From positions 10,000,350 to 10,064,349 of the forward strand of contig CM040452.1 in assembly GCA_022749755.1 (NCBI GenBank): 64,000 nucleotides of DNA, written 5' to 3'. The notes beneath the pieces were generated by a model. The model saw nothing but the letters and a program-made list of their open reading frames with translations, had not been told where the DNA came from and did no database searches. Shown piece after piece: positions 26,026 through 37,440 of the stretch. This DNA is from Azadirachta indica (Eukaryota; Streptophyta; Magnoliopsida; Sapindales; Meliaceae). A program made the position numbers and the translations under genes. Each line of letters opens with the position of its first letter. The first letter of the stretch is position 1.

Positions 26026-26430
26026 ATAAAAATCTCACCTGCCACCACTAAACATAAAATTGGGCCAATTATATCATTTACAACAATGGGGTGTATATAC
26101 AAGCATGGCCACATTGAGCCTAACACAAACATAAACCATTAGGGACAAATCCAAACATAAGTAGCCTGCATGTGTGCTGGTCCAAACTACCCAATATCCT
26201 CATGGTCTGCCCCAAATCAATCATCAAGCCTCCAACACTCTAAGTTCACCCTCACAAGCTTGTTGGCTCACGGCGCACTGTTCACCCGAGGCATTGTTCA
26301 TCCGCAAACCGTTTTGCTTGCACGCTCATGCATCGGAAGGTGTCGCTTGCGTGCCCGTGTGCTGGAGGTTGCGCGCTAAGGTGCCGCTACGTCCTCGGCG
26401 ATTCTGCTTGCATTTCGGCGGCTCGTGACA
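26026..26430 (-). repeat. Truncated 3' LTR of the GAG-only element
   Basis: This segment matches 28049-28452 closely for about 400 bp, with few substitutions, up to the shared GTGACA terminus. On the other side similarity stops at about CATAAAAATC (26026), so some 310 bp of LTR are missing. Confidence 0.85.
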
Positions 26431-27453
26431 CTCTCCCCCATCGAAATGCTTGACGCACTCGTCAAGCTCCTTATCGAGGACTTGAGTTCGGCCCGCTGCA
26501 TTTCGCTTTCGCCTACGTGAATCGGCACGAACTGTGCACGCTACATCTGAATTCTGTCCATGGGTGCTGGAAGAGGGAGTACCATCTTGCTTCTTCCCCG
26601 TTGAGCAAGTCTCCGCCCCGCACATAACCTGAAAAGCTGAAAACACACTGCCGCTAACTCGAACTCTGTCAATCGGCACCTTGTGTCGCTTCCCAACATC
26701 ATGAAATTCAATGCACCCATCCTCAGTAAAGCTGAAGGGAAACAGCCTGTCAATGAACTCGTCGCCCAACACTAGCTCGAAGTCGCTCATCGGTACCACA
26801 GTAAAGGTAATGTTGCCTTTCTATGTTCCGACCCTGATCGGGACTCTTCGAGCAACTCCACTAATTGGCCGGCAAGGCTGATTTACTACCTTGATCCACC
26901 TCGGCTCTTTACTCGGCACTAAACCCAACTGCTTAGCCAATTTTTCCGCAATCAAGCAATGGTTAGCGCCGCTGTCAAGGAATGCTTTGAAGCTCGACCC
27001 TTTGATGCTAACATCCACATACATCAATGTTTTTCCGGGCTTCAGCTTCTCCGCTAAATTGGCCTCGGACGTCTTTGCCTCGTACGCCCTTTTGGCCTTC
27101 ATTAAGTTGAGGATGCGAACAGCTCCAACCCGAGCATCCTCATCTGACTTGAATGAACTCAGCATGGCATCGAGGCGATTCCGCTGCGGGCACTCTTTCG
27201 TGTGATGATCCCCGCTACACAAGTAGCACGTCCACTGCTTCCGCTCGCGCTGCTTGTCAAACTACCCCTTACTGCCATCTCGCTGGTCGAGAACTTTCGG
27301 TGGCCGCCCCGTCTCATATTGGGGTCTCGACTTATGAGGCTTCACTCCCCCACCTTTGTCATGGCCACTCTTTGAACTGTGGGCAACATTTCGCCCCTCA
27401 CACTCCATCTCCGCAACACTACTAGCTCCAACATCCTTGGCTGCCATTTCCAA
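26326..27453 (-). pseudogene. gag (zinc knuckle) plus aspartic protease of the GAG-only element
   Basis: Starting near 27453 (MEMAAKDVGASS...), the frame contains a CCHC zinc knuckle (CYLCSGDHHTKEC at about 27190-27230) and then an aspartic protease with active site FLDSGANHCLI (about 26975). Beyond these lies a further domain (VPMSDFELVLGDEFIDRLF) typical of the region after retroviral-type proteases. Two in-frame stops interrupt it, one before the knuckle (after QRDGSKG) and one at 26821 after RVPIRVGT. The last part of the frame runs across the polypurine tract into the LTR and is not meaningful. Confidence 0.75.
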
Positions 27454-27735
27454 TTACTACAACACAATTCTACCAAGCAAAGTTTGACAACACAAAATCC
27501 ACCAACCCAAATCACAAGGCCAAACTTCACAATAGCAATCCACAACACCCAAATTCCACAACAACCAAAGATTTCACAGCAATCAAGTTTCCAAACCCAG
27601 AAATTCAGATACTGTTCACACCAAATCCTAAGCTCTAAAATTCAAGATTGCTCAAGCTAGCAACAATAATCAATTACCCATAAGTTGCAGAGGTTCTTAC
27701 CACACAATAGACACACAAACTACTCTGATACCAAC

Positions 27736-28452
27736 TGTCACGCGCTGGGAACTGAGGCGGAAATTCCAGCACATGCGGCACTTGAACAAGCTTCAATGCA
27801 CTGCCGAAGTAAGCCCTTGAACACCCAAGATCACTTTGTGTGTGTGTAGCGTGAGTGGAGAAGCAAAGCAGTAGCAAAGAAGAAAAATTGCAGTGAAAAC
27901 AGTAGAGAGAAAAGAAGCACACGTTCTGCCTTTGTTGAGAATGGAAATGGTTGGTTTTTCATTACACTACACTACATTTATATACATGGAATCAATTGAT
28001 GAGATTTGGCCCTTCCTATACAAATGGATGGTGAGGATTACTTTACACATAAAAATCCCACCTACCACCGCTAAACATAAAATTGGGCCAATTGGATCAT
28101 TTACAACAATGGGGTGTATATACAAGCATGGTCACATTGGGCCTAACACAAACATAAACCATTTGGGACAAATCCAAACATAAGTAGCCTGCATTTGTAC
28201 TGGTCCAAGCTACCCAATATCCTCATGGTCTGCCCCAAATCAACCATCAAGCCTTCAACACTCTAAGTTCACCCTTACAAGCTTGCTGGCTCACGGCGCA
28301 CTGTTCACGCGAGGCACTGTTCATCCACGAACCGTTTTGCTTGCACGCTCGTGCGTCGGAAGGTGTCACTTGCGTGCCCTGTGCTGGAGGTTGCGCGCTG
28401 AGGTGCCGCTACGTCTTCGGCAATTCTACTTGCGTTTCGGCGGCCCGTGACA
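27736..28452 (-). repeat. 5' LTR of the GAG-only element
   Basis: This 717-bp LTR has TGTCAC at one end and GTGACA at the other and lies directly next to the initiator-Met primer-binding site at 27735. Its distal 400 bp repeat at 26026-26430. Confidence 0.85.
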
Positions 28453-29460
28453 CCTAGCTACCCCAGGCCTCACAAAATTTTTTTAAATTTTTTATTATTT
28501 TATTTATATTTTAAATCCATTTCTTATATTTATATACATTTTAGCCTCTATATTTTGAAAAATTATCAATTCACCCTTTAATTTATTTATTATTTTTATA
28601 ATATTATCTGTTCAACTTTATTTTTAATAATTTTGGCCCGCCTACCTCCCCTGTGCATTACTTAGTTTTGACTCTAGCCCTAGTTAAAGGACTTGATACG
28701 GCGGGTACGTGGAGGTGAAGCGATGGTTAATAGGGGTTGCCAAAAATTTAGGTGACAATGTTGCAGAAGATTTTGGCATAGAGTTACAATTGTGGTGGAG
28801 TGTATGGCGACTATGGAAGGAGGGACAAAAAATAAAGAAAGAAATAAGCAAAAATACATAAATGTTTTATTATTATGTAAATATAATTTTTATTTTTATT
28901 TTAACTATATTAAAAGAAAACTTTTTTATTCTTTTGTGGCTTTTACTTGGGATTTAGGTTATTGGCATCTGAAACAAGGATTCTACCATACATGTGTCAA
29001 TTTTTTTTGAATTTTATGTTGGTCAAATTATTATTTTACTCTCAAAGATCAAAATTTTTCGTTAATCAAACTAATGAATAGATGTAACAGATAATTTTTA
29101 AAAAATATACGAAGGTGTTAGGACATTGGACCAAACCTAAGAGTGTTATCAGTTATTTTCCCATATTATATGCATCTCAGTTGCAAGAACTTTAGCTTAC
29201 GTTTATATTAAGGTGTAATGACACCTGTTCATCTGATAACAATGCTGATAATCTATCAATTGTAAATTGAAAATGAAGTTATAGATGTTAATTGGCTTAT
29301 TAAAATCTCTAAATCTGATTATTCGAATCAACCCTGCTGCAACATAACACGTGCAACTGGCAGACACTATTTGACTCCATGCTTCTTGACTGCAGCGAAA
29401 GACTGCGCGGAGAAACTTAATAATTAGTAATATATTTATTTCTTCATTGTTTGTTTGCAT
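28453..29460. other. Spacer upstream of ALMT copy 3
   Basis: The first 200 bp are runs of A and T with interspersed CCTC/GGCCCGCC, perhaps a remnant of a DNA transposon. No gene is supported. The last part must include the promoter of ALMT copy 3. Confidence 0.4.
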
Positions 29461-29469
29461 TTTCTTGCT

Positions 29470-29477
29470 TATAAATA
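29470..29477 (+). promoter_or_regulatory. TATA box of ALMT copy 3
   Basis: TATAAATA lies 80 bp upstream of the ATG at 29550, with the same octamer as upstream of copy 2. Confidence 0.55.
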
Positions 29478-29549
29478 CTCCTTACATCAGGTATCTTTTC
29501 CGAGCACGGTCTTTCTCCAAGTCGTTTGCCTGTACTTGCAATATCATCA

Positions 29550-31375
29550 ATGGAAATGGCGTCTCAATCTCGTATTCAGAATGCTGAACCTTCAAACTCA
29601 AATGAAGTGTTGGGATGCATGAAGGCCATTCCTCAGAAAATCATGAACAAAATTACTGATAAAGCAAGAGAGGCAAAAAACTTAGGAACAGAAGATCCAA
29701 GAAGGATTACTCATTCCTTTAAAGTAGGATTGGCAATAACTTTGTTGTCATTGTTCTACTACTTTAAATCACTCTATCAGGGTTTCGGCGACTTGCAATG
29801 TGGGCCATTTTAACTGTTGTAGTCGTCTTCGAATTTTCAGTAGGTAAGCTTACAATAATTATATATCTCACTTGAGATCACTGCATAATCTTTATGCGCG
29901 ATTTTAACATTTTTTAACTTGGTTCATGTATGTTTCAGGAGCAACGCTTGGAAAAGGAGTGAATAGGATATGTGCAACATTGCTTGGTGGTGCCCTAGGG
30001 GTTGGAGCTCATAAGATAGCTTGCTACTCTGGAAGAGACGGGGAGCCAGTAGTAATTGCTACCTTCGTGTTTATAGTAGCTGTGATGGTGACTTTTGCAA
30101 GATTTTTTCCCAAAATGAAAGCAAGATATGATTACGGGCTATTGATCTTCATCTTGACGTTTTGCTTGATATCTGTTTCTGGTTATCGAGAAGATGAGGT
30201 TATACGAATGGCTCATGAGAGGCTATCCACCATTGCCATTGGTAGCTGCACTTCTTTGATTGTATGCATTTTCATCTGCCCTGTATGGATCGGTGAGGAT
30301 CTTCACCATCAGATTGCTAACAACCTGGAAAAGCTAGGCAGATTTTTAGAAGGTAATTAACCACCAAAGCCATAACTATATCATGCTAGCTAGCTACAGT
30401 ATTGTCAAATAACTAATAATAATATAATAAAAACTACTTCTGATTTACGAATATGCAGGTTACGGAGGTGAATACTTTAAGATGTTCCAGGATGGACAGT
30501 CTAATAATAACAAGAAGTCGTTTCTTCAAGGATATAAAAGCGTTCTCAACTCGAAAAACAGTGAAGAAACCATGGTGGGTACTGCGTAATTAAAGCTGTG
30601 TATTTCTCTTCGAATAAAAAATTCAAAAAAGATCAATCTAACTTTACATGCTTATCTATTTTCAGGCAAATTTAGCAAGATGGGAACCAGGACATGGTCG
30701 TTTCAAGTTCTATCATCCTTGGAAAAAATACCTTAAAGTTGGAACCCTAGCTCGCGAATGTGCTTACAAACTTGAAGCTCTTAGCAGTTACCTTAATTCA
30801 GATCAGAAACAGGTATATGTATTTATATATATCTCAAGAACAAAAGCATACATGCATGCAATTTGAAAACAAATTAATCATAGTTCAGTACTTAACGAAC
30901 GTTTTTCTGTTGTTATTTTATTTATCAGATACCATGGCCAGCAGAATTTCAAAGCAAATTTCAAGAGTCAAGCACGATTATCAGCTCAGAAATTGGAAAA
31001 GTCTTGAAGGAATTAGCATCAGCAATCAAAACAACTACGATGCAATCATCATCAGTTAATTCCCATATTTCAAACTCAAAGGCTGCAGCCGAGAACCTCA
31101 AATCCTTGTTCAAAACACGCGTTTGGACGGAGGAAGCTGACGGTGATCTCCTGGAGACAATTATGCCGGTTGCTACTGTTGCTTCACTGCTACTAGATGT
31201 TGTTACATGCACTGAGAAAATCGTTGCATCTGTTAATGATCTAGCCTCCCAAGCAAATTTCGAGAGCTCTGATAATAACATGATTCGGGAAAATTCATGT
31301 TTATTCCATAGAAGCACAGTACAACAGGTTTCTGGCAATGATCTACAGCTTCATGTTATCACGATCGTCGAATAA
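29550..31375 (+). pseudogene. ALMT: ALMT copy 3, one-base frameshift in exon 1
   Basis: Five exons match copy 2 in position and phase: 29550-29843, 29939-30352, 30459-30574, 30666-30812 and 30929-31375, with GT-AG introns of 91-116 bp. Exons 2 and 4 are exactly the same length as in copy 2 (414 and 147 nt). Exon 1 is 294 nt, but phase 1 is needed (copy 2 has 289); against copy 2, one base is missing at about 29792-29797, between the GGTTTCGGCGA and TGCAATGTGG tracts. The frame then ends at TAA 29811-29813, so translation stops after about 87 residues, within the second membrane segment. Downstream exons are free of stops and keep [10 protein letters not shown] and the C-terminal domain, so the break looks recent or is an assembly error. 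The start ATG (MEMASQS) aligns with copy 2. Confidence 0.9.
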
Positions 31376-31639
31376 TTGCTGTCACAGTACTAATCATATG
31401 TACTTTAAGAAGATACATTCATAGGAAATATATTTTCTTCTGTCATTTATATATTCATTTCTTTTTCGTTGAACCTCGACGACATTTTTTTCTTTTCTGT
31501 CGGGTTCAATCTGTAATTAACTTGAGTGAGGAATGAGGTTTATTTTTCTCTTATTTTTCTGTTGAGTAATTAAATATAATTATTTTGAACTTTCACCTTC
31601 AATTTTTTTGTTCAGCGATAATTCAACATGACAGGTACA
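31376..31639. other. 3' flank of ALMT copy 3
   Basis: This AT- and T-rich flank presumably contains the 3' UTR and polyadenylation signals. It is not found after copy 4, where the corresponding sequence is deleted. Confidence 0.4.
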
Positions 31640-32765
31640 AAATACGCTTAATTATTAGATCCAAAAATTGCCAAGTTTAAAAAATACCCGTTAAATCCTT
31701 CTCTTTCTTGAGTTTACAGAAGAAATATGTTTTCAAAGGTAAAATTGTCTTTTAATATTATAAACAAATGTTAAGAAAACAATGACATAAAAAAAAAAAT
31801 TATATGGTTTTTATTCTATTTTTCTTTTTTTTTAAATTTTATTTTTCTTCTTATTATTTTTAAGAACAAAAAATTTTCAAAATTAAAGGAACAATCCCTA
31901 ATTATTATAAAACTCTAAATTTTATTCTTCTCTATTCTCTAACTGTCGACCAAGTTCGCTCCCTATTCTCCCTATTTCGGTTTCAAAGGCTTCTCCCTCA
32001 TCTACTAAAAACTCACTCTCCTTCTCCGGCCGGCACTACTCCATTAGCTTCAATTTGAACTCTATTATTTATTATACCAATCGCTACTCTATCAAGTGAT
32101 GGGCGGAATCAACGAAGGCCTTAATTGGTTTTCATGAGAATGATGGTTGGAGTCTTGAAAGCTTTGGACTTGGTTGGTATTCTCCTTGTGAAGAAATTGG
32201 ATTTTGGTAGAAGATAAAGGAGAATTAAATTGTTTTTTCAAATTCTTTAATTAGATTTTGGGACTTTTTGTTGAATTAAACTTAGATTCTGAGTAAAATT
32301 ATTGCTCTATAGTTGAGCTTGAAGTATCTCTTTGAATACTTTTACCGAATTACATGAATTTTGAATTTATTTACTTTTTATTTCAAATCATTTTTTTTTT
32401 CTTATTTGCTAATGGAATTAAGAAAAAATAAAGGCAAAAATATGGATTGTAGAAGCGGGAGAAAGAAAGAAAAATAAAAATAGAAAAGAAATTAAGAATA
32501 TAGTACAAATATATATTATATTATTGTGACTCACCACTTGTTTAGTTTTATGATATGGGTCCAATGAAATATATATAAATAAAACTCGTAAGTTCCATTA
32601 CTCAACCATCAAAGATTATTTCAGTAAAGATGCTTAAAAGCTGATTTTTTTTTTCCGTTAATTCAAGTAACAGATGGATAAAACAGGGTATTTTTTATTA
32701 AACCTCAAGGAAATATCAGATAATTAAATAAAATTTAAGGCAAATAAAGAGCAATTTCTCTTATT
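31640..32765. mobile_element. Long-TIR element, copy in spacer C
   Basis: The left part (CCAAGTTTAAAAAATACCC...CTTGAGTTTAC) is the inverse of the right part, whose reverse complement reads TTGAGGTTTAATAAAAAATA...CTTGAATTAAC, over about 80 bp. The interior matches the copies at 41323 and 56922. The short frame that is open in those two is broken here by TGA soon after its ATG. It is probably a non-autonomous Mutator-like family, but no 9-bp target duplication is visible. Confidence 0.5.
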
Positions 32766-33075
32766 AGATCTATATACGTGACAAAACTATTGAGTTTGGA
32801 TGTGAGGAAAATGTTAAGTCATTAAATTCAAATTTTTGGTTCTAGCAATAGTTAAACATGAAACGTACAAAATACACTTAGCCTCATAATTATTTGATCT
32901 ATATATACGTGACAAAACTATTGAGCTTGCATGTGAAGAAAATGTTAAGTCATTAAATTCAAAAATTCAACATGACATGTATAGAACACATGTAACCTCA
33001 TAATTGTTAGACCTATATATGTGTCAAAATTATTAAACTTGCATGTGAGGGATTGTTGAGTCATTAAATATAATT
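32762..33075. repeat. Tandem repeat, about 3 units of 110-130 bp
   Basis: Units begin near 32762, 32895 and 33006 with (ATTAGATCTATATACGTGAC)-like sequence, followed by AAAACTATTGAGCTTGCATG and GTTAAGTCATTAAATTCAAA. The same array occurs at 52280-52570 in copy A and, shortened, at 57668-57890 in copy B. Confidence 0.75.
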
Positions 33076-35072
33076 AAAGTGTTAATTCAATATATTTAAG
33101 TTGCAATACACTTTTAAAAAACTGTTATATATTTTAAAATTATTTAATGCTTATTTAAGTTTTAGATTTTAAATTGGAGCGAGAAACTTCATTTACAAAA
33201 CACTGAACACTTACCTCTTATTATTATTCAAATTCGAAATAACCTAAAAAGGTTAAACTCAACAAATTCGTTAATAAATAAAATATATTAAAAAAAATTT
33301 TAAAAATATATATAGATATCATATGTAATTTCAATTATTATTAAAAGTATACATAAATTCAACCGTTTTTAAATAATATAAAAATATATATATAATTAAA
33401 GCGTTATTAATCCTTGAATAGTTTTGTAAAGAAAAAAAATTATCCTTATGTTTATGAATTCTTTAGTTACGATCTATAAAATATTTTATGGATCGAGGGG
33501 TCATTAATAATCATAGGCATTTTGTTTTTTTTTTTTGTAATTTCTTATTAATTTACTATCAATTGTAGTTTTCCGAGAAATTCCATGCACATGATCATAC
33601 AGTAATTTCTTATTAATTTACTATCAACGGGTTATTAATTTAATTTTAAAGATATATATTTCCGATTATTAAGTATTACGATACGTAAGCTTTGTGATGA
33701 ATCTGACTACAGTACGATGATCGTACAGATCCAAATCATACGTCAAATATACGTAACGTATAATTTGCATAAACGTGTGATTTAATCAGATAAATAATAA
33801 TTAATTAATTTGGTCAATTTTTTGGGTCTACTGAAAGAATTCGGTCAATCCAACGTAATTCGATCTCTTTTTTTTCCAAATTAAAATTTTGATGAATTTA
33901 TAAATTAAATTAAATTAAAAATTTTGAATATTCTCTTGGAGGATTTGTTAGTGAATTTGTAAAGGAATTTTTTATTAAAAATATTATTTTACACTCAATT
34001 TAGTTAATGTTAAAAAATAATTTACAAACAATACATTTGTCCATAATTGAATTATCGTTATATAGTGTTCACATACATAATTTCCCTAATGTATTCTTGT
34101 AGTTTCCATTATTTTTGTATTAAATAAATTAATAATAATATTATTATTTTGTTACAGTTTATATTGGAATGAAATAGAGCAGAAAAACCTTTTTTTTTTT
34201 AATTTAGATTGAATCGCATTGAATTGAATTTTATTATAATGTGTAATAGTAGATTAGTTTAATATATTATTATTTAAATATATTGAATATAATTCATTGA
34301 ACATTTCTACCATCTAGAAAGATAGAAACTAAATAGAGAAATTATCATATTACTCTTTTGAAATTTTCAAATATTTCGCTTAGATGGTAAGTATGTCTTG
34401 ATCATGAGTAATATAATGTTTCTCAATTAATATTCCAAAGATTCTAATTTTAATTAATGTGAAACTTTGATTTATGGTATTAATTACTTAAGATACTAAT
34501 TGATATATAAGGTGATGTAAAACTAATAAGTTATTAGCTTTCATATAATTTGAAATTAAAAAAATATATATTGGAATTAAGTGTAGTTATTTGTTATTAT
34601 AGACATTTACATGTTACTCTTAATTTTACATATTAAAAAAAATAACCAGATGATAAATAAGAGTAAATATATATGATACATTATACCTAAAAAAAGTAGT
34701 GTTACACAACACTTGATTTACGTGGTTCACCAAATTAACTTCGTTCACAAAGGTCATATTTCGCTACTAGAGTAAATTGCAATTATAAAAGATCTTAAAG
34801 TTAGTATTATGTTATTTTGATGTTAAAAATACAATATTCAAGTGTTTACAATGCCTAAACTTATTTTTATATTATATTTAAGTAAGATCTCTCTCTCTAA
34901 TATTACAAATTACAAACAATTTATTTATATTATATCAAACATTTATAAAGTGTTAGGAGTCTTGATCGAATCTAGTATGGTATCATTTGTGAAAATTTGC
35001 CTTTCTTTTTCCAAAAAAAAATAAAAAATTGACTTCTAATTTTTATTTGGAAGGAGTTAAACCCTTATTTTC

Positions 35073-35354
35073 AGGAGAATACTCGATTCCCCCCCTGATT
35101 TTTGAGCCAATATCCCATTATTTTCTTATATTTTTTTTAATACATCATTGCCCTCCTAAGTTCTAATTTTACCTTTTATTAATTCAAATATTTTCAATTT
35201 TACTATTTCATAATTGAAACATGAACCAATTGAGTCGAAGGATAAAACAAAAAAATAATAATAAAAGTCAAAAGGGTGATGGGGTATTAGAAAATAATAT
35301 ATGAAGGTAACAAAGTATTAGCTCAAAAATTAAGGAAGAAACAGACATTCTCCT
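35073..35354. mobile_element. 282-bp Mutator-like MITE
   Basis: The ends read AGGAGAATACTCG and, reverse-complemented, AGGAGAATGTCTG; the TIR similarity extends more than 50 bp inward (both arms have TTTTTGAGC..AATA). Candidate 9-bp target duplications are CTTATTTTC (35064-35072) and CTTACCTTC (35355-35363). Spacer copy B has no such sequence at this place (near 61405), an empty site. A related sequence begins at 62800. Confidence 0.7.
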
Positions 35355-35505
35355 CTTACCTTCCAAATAAAAGATAAAATTTCTAACTATCTTTTATTAT
35401 ATATTATTGTGGGGTATTTCAAAATACCAATATCTTATATTGACCGGATAGAAGTGTTACGAAGTATTTATATAATAAAACACTTAAAAAATGACTTAAT
35501 AAATT

Positions 35506-36360
35506 AGGGGTATTTTGACATACCTCCCTTAATGTTTGTGGAAATCACATATAAATAAAAGTTTTATGAAAATTCACAGAAATCAACTTAAATAACTTAA
35601 TCCAAACTAATAAGTGTAACCTTAATCTAACTTATTTCAACATAAAATCACTGTCACTGCCTCTTAAGTCTCCTACTAATCCAACACCACCGTCTCTCAC
35701 GCCTACACCCATTATCGTCAGCACCACCACATCTCATGCCTCCATCTCTCGCCACCCTACCGCTGTTGTCTCTCCAGCATCCCGTTACCCATAACAGCAT
35801 CGCTTCAAACTACTCAACACTATTGTTGATTGAGAAACTCCCGAAACTCATTGTTTTAGTATCTTTTTCTTCTTATTGTGGTCATTTTGAGTTGGCTTTG
35901 TAAAGAAACAACATTTTTTCTTTTCGTGAGGATTTGTGTAGAAAAAGAAAGAAAATAGATACTTTGGGTGTTGGGCAAAATGGTTTCTCCGAGCGGACGG
36001 AAAGAATTTATTCTTTTTTTCTCTTCAATGCTAGAGAAAATCCTAGTGAATGTGAAGGAATTGATTGATTGTTTTTTTTTTTTTTATGCGTTTTTTAGAT
36101 TGATTTTGATAAAAAGAAAATAAAGGATAACTCTACCTTTTGTGAAGTTTGTGTTTTTTAGTTTTTTTCGATCTAACTCATTGAGTTCATTTGCTAATGT
36201 AAAATTAAGGGTATTTTAGTTTTTTTTAATATTTTAGATTAGTCAATTCACAGTTAATGGAATGAAAATTATTATAATAAAAGAGGTTCTTATAAATTTT
36301 CACAAACCTTCTATTTATGTATTATTTTTATAAATCTCACAAAAACTCCAGTCAAAAATC
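35506..36360. mobile_element. 855-bp Mutator-like element, non-autonomous
   Basis: It is flanked by 9-bp direct repeats TAATAAATT (35497-35505) and TATTAAGTT (36361-36369). The paralogous copy B has TAATAAGTT uninterrupted near 61540, which is the empty site. The arms are long imperfect inverted repeats (left GTTTGTGGAAATCACATATA, right reverse-complement TTTTGTGAGATTTATAAAAA). The interior has a GC-richer CTCC/CACCACC segment (35640-35800) and no intact ORF. Confidence 0.75.
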
Positions 36361-36769
36361 TATTAAGTTAATGCCGAGGATACTTTGCTCATAAAGACTC
36401 GAGTCAAAAACCTTCCACTGCGTCTTCGTGGGCGGAGACTCTTCGTATTAGTTTATTAATCCAAAAAGCTTAGAATCTATATATAAATAGGAATTAATTT
36501 TTCAAAATTAAATTGGTTTTATGAAAAAGTGGGTTGCCAAAACTCCTTCTGGCCCAAATTTACTGTGCTGGATCTGGGATCTTGGGTATACATGGGCCAG
36601 CACAGCATTGCCGCTCGCCAATCTCATTTCAATTGGGCCTACCCGTAATTAATTTGGACTCCCTTTCTGATTTTCTTTGGGCATGATTTCCAACTACCCA
36701 GACATGTACTAATAGCTCACATGTGAATTTTGAAAGTACAAAATTTCCCTTGCAGTTTATTTATATAGG

Positions 36770-37440
36770 CCACAGACAACAACATTATAATAATTGCAAC
36801 AAACATCATTTGGAATTACAAAAAACCATCAAATTAATCTTGAAATAATTATTAAATTTTGACTTTAATTAAGAAATTAAGACTGCTAAATTTTTCCTTT
36901 TTATTGCTTTTATCTTTTTATTGTTATTTTTTAAAGATATAATTAAAAAAATTTTTATTTTCACTATATATTATTTTACACAAGTATATTCATAGGATAT
37001 ATTTATAGAAAAAAAAAAAATTATTTAAAATTAATTTTTATTCATTATTGTTTATTATTTATATTTTTTTATTTGTACTAATAAAAAAAGATCTGACTAT
37101 TTATGTGTTTTGATTTATTATTATCTAGGCATTACTATTAAAGTTTTAAAGATATTTATAACAAATTAATCATCCTATTTTATTTTGGAAAAATTGTAAA
37201 ATAGTCAATATTTTGTGTTAATTTATCAAACTAACCTCCTTTGTAAATTTTACACTAAATTAGCTCAATATTATAAATTTGGATAAAAATGTCTCTCATT
37301 TAGCCATTATACACAAAAATTTGCCTTATTTGCCAAATTTGTCAAGTAAGGGCAAAAAATTCGTCTTACTTGACAAATTAAAAAAATTTGTTTTATAACA
37401 TAATGTAATGAAAATTCTTTTTGATTTATCAAATATGTAG
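36770..37440. other. AT-rich junction between spacer C and ALMT copy 4
   Basis: The last 55 bp (37385-37440) resemble intron 2 of ALMT copy 3. Exons 1 and 2 are missing, so the upstream part of copy 4 has been lost and replaced by AT-rich DNA. A perfect 15-bp inverted repeat lies at 37336-37350 and 37365-37379. Confidence 0.6.

Larger units (their letters stand above)
26026..28452 (-). mobile_element. Short GAG-only LTR retroelement (TR-GAG-like), minus strand
   Basis: The order on the minus strand is a full 5' LTR (28452-27736), a primer-binding site complementary to initiator-Met tRNA (TGGTATCAGAG, 27733-27723), about 1.3 kb of interior with a gag zinc knuckle and an aspartic protease, a perfect-looking polypurine tract (GATGGGGGAGAG, 26442-26431), and a 3' LTR (26430 down to about 26026) that is truncated. 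No reverse transcriptase or integrase is present. This is the plan of non-autonomous plant elements described as TR-GAG. The element is markedly richer in GC and CpG than its surroundings. Confidence 0.75.
31640..36760 (+). repeat. Spacer copy C (first of three paralogous spacers)
   Basis: This block follows ALMT copy 3 and recurs as copy A (41323-55430, interrupted) and copy B (56922-62935). The order of parts is a long-TIR element, a short tandem repeat, a well-conserved stretch around 33640-33870 (ATTAAGTATTACGA...GCTTTGTGATGAATCTGA), a middle AT-rich part and a final part with GGGCC-containing tracts (36530-36720). It differs from B by two Mutator-like insertions present only here and by lack of the Harbinger-like element and the solo LTR found in B. 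Confidence 0.8.

Noticed and set aside
27153..27660. Several plus-strand frames across the GAG-only element
   Set aside because: The real coding strand is minus (zinc knuckle and protease motifs); these are shadows.
30961..31338. 125-residue open frame on the minus strand
   Set aside because: Antisense shadow of the last exon of ALMT copy 3.
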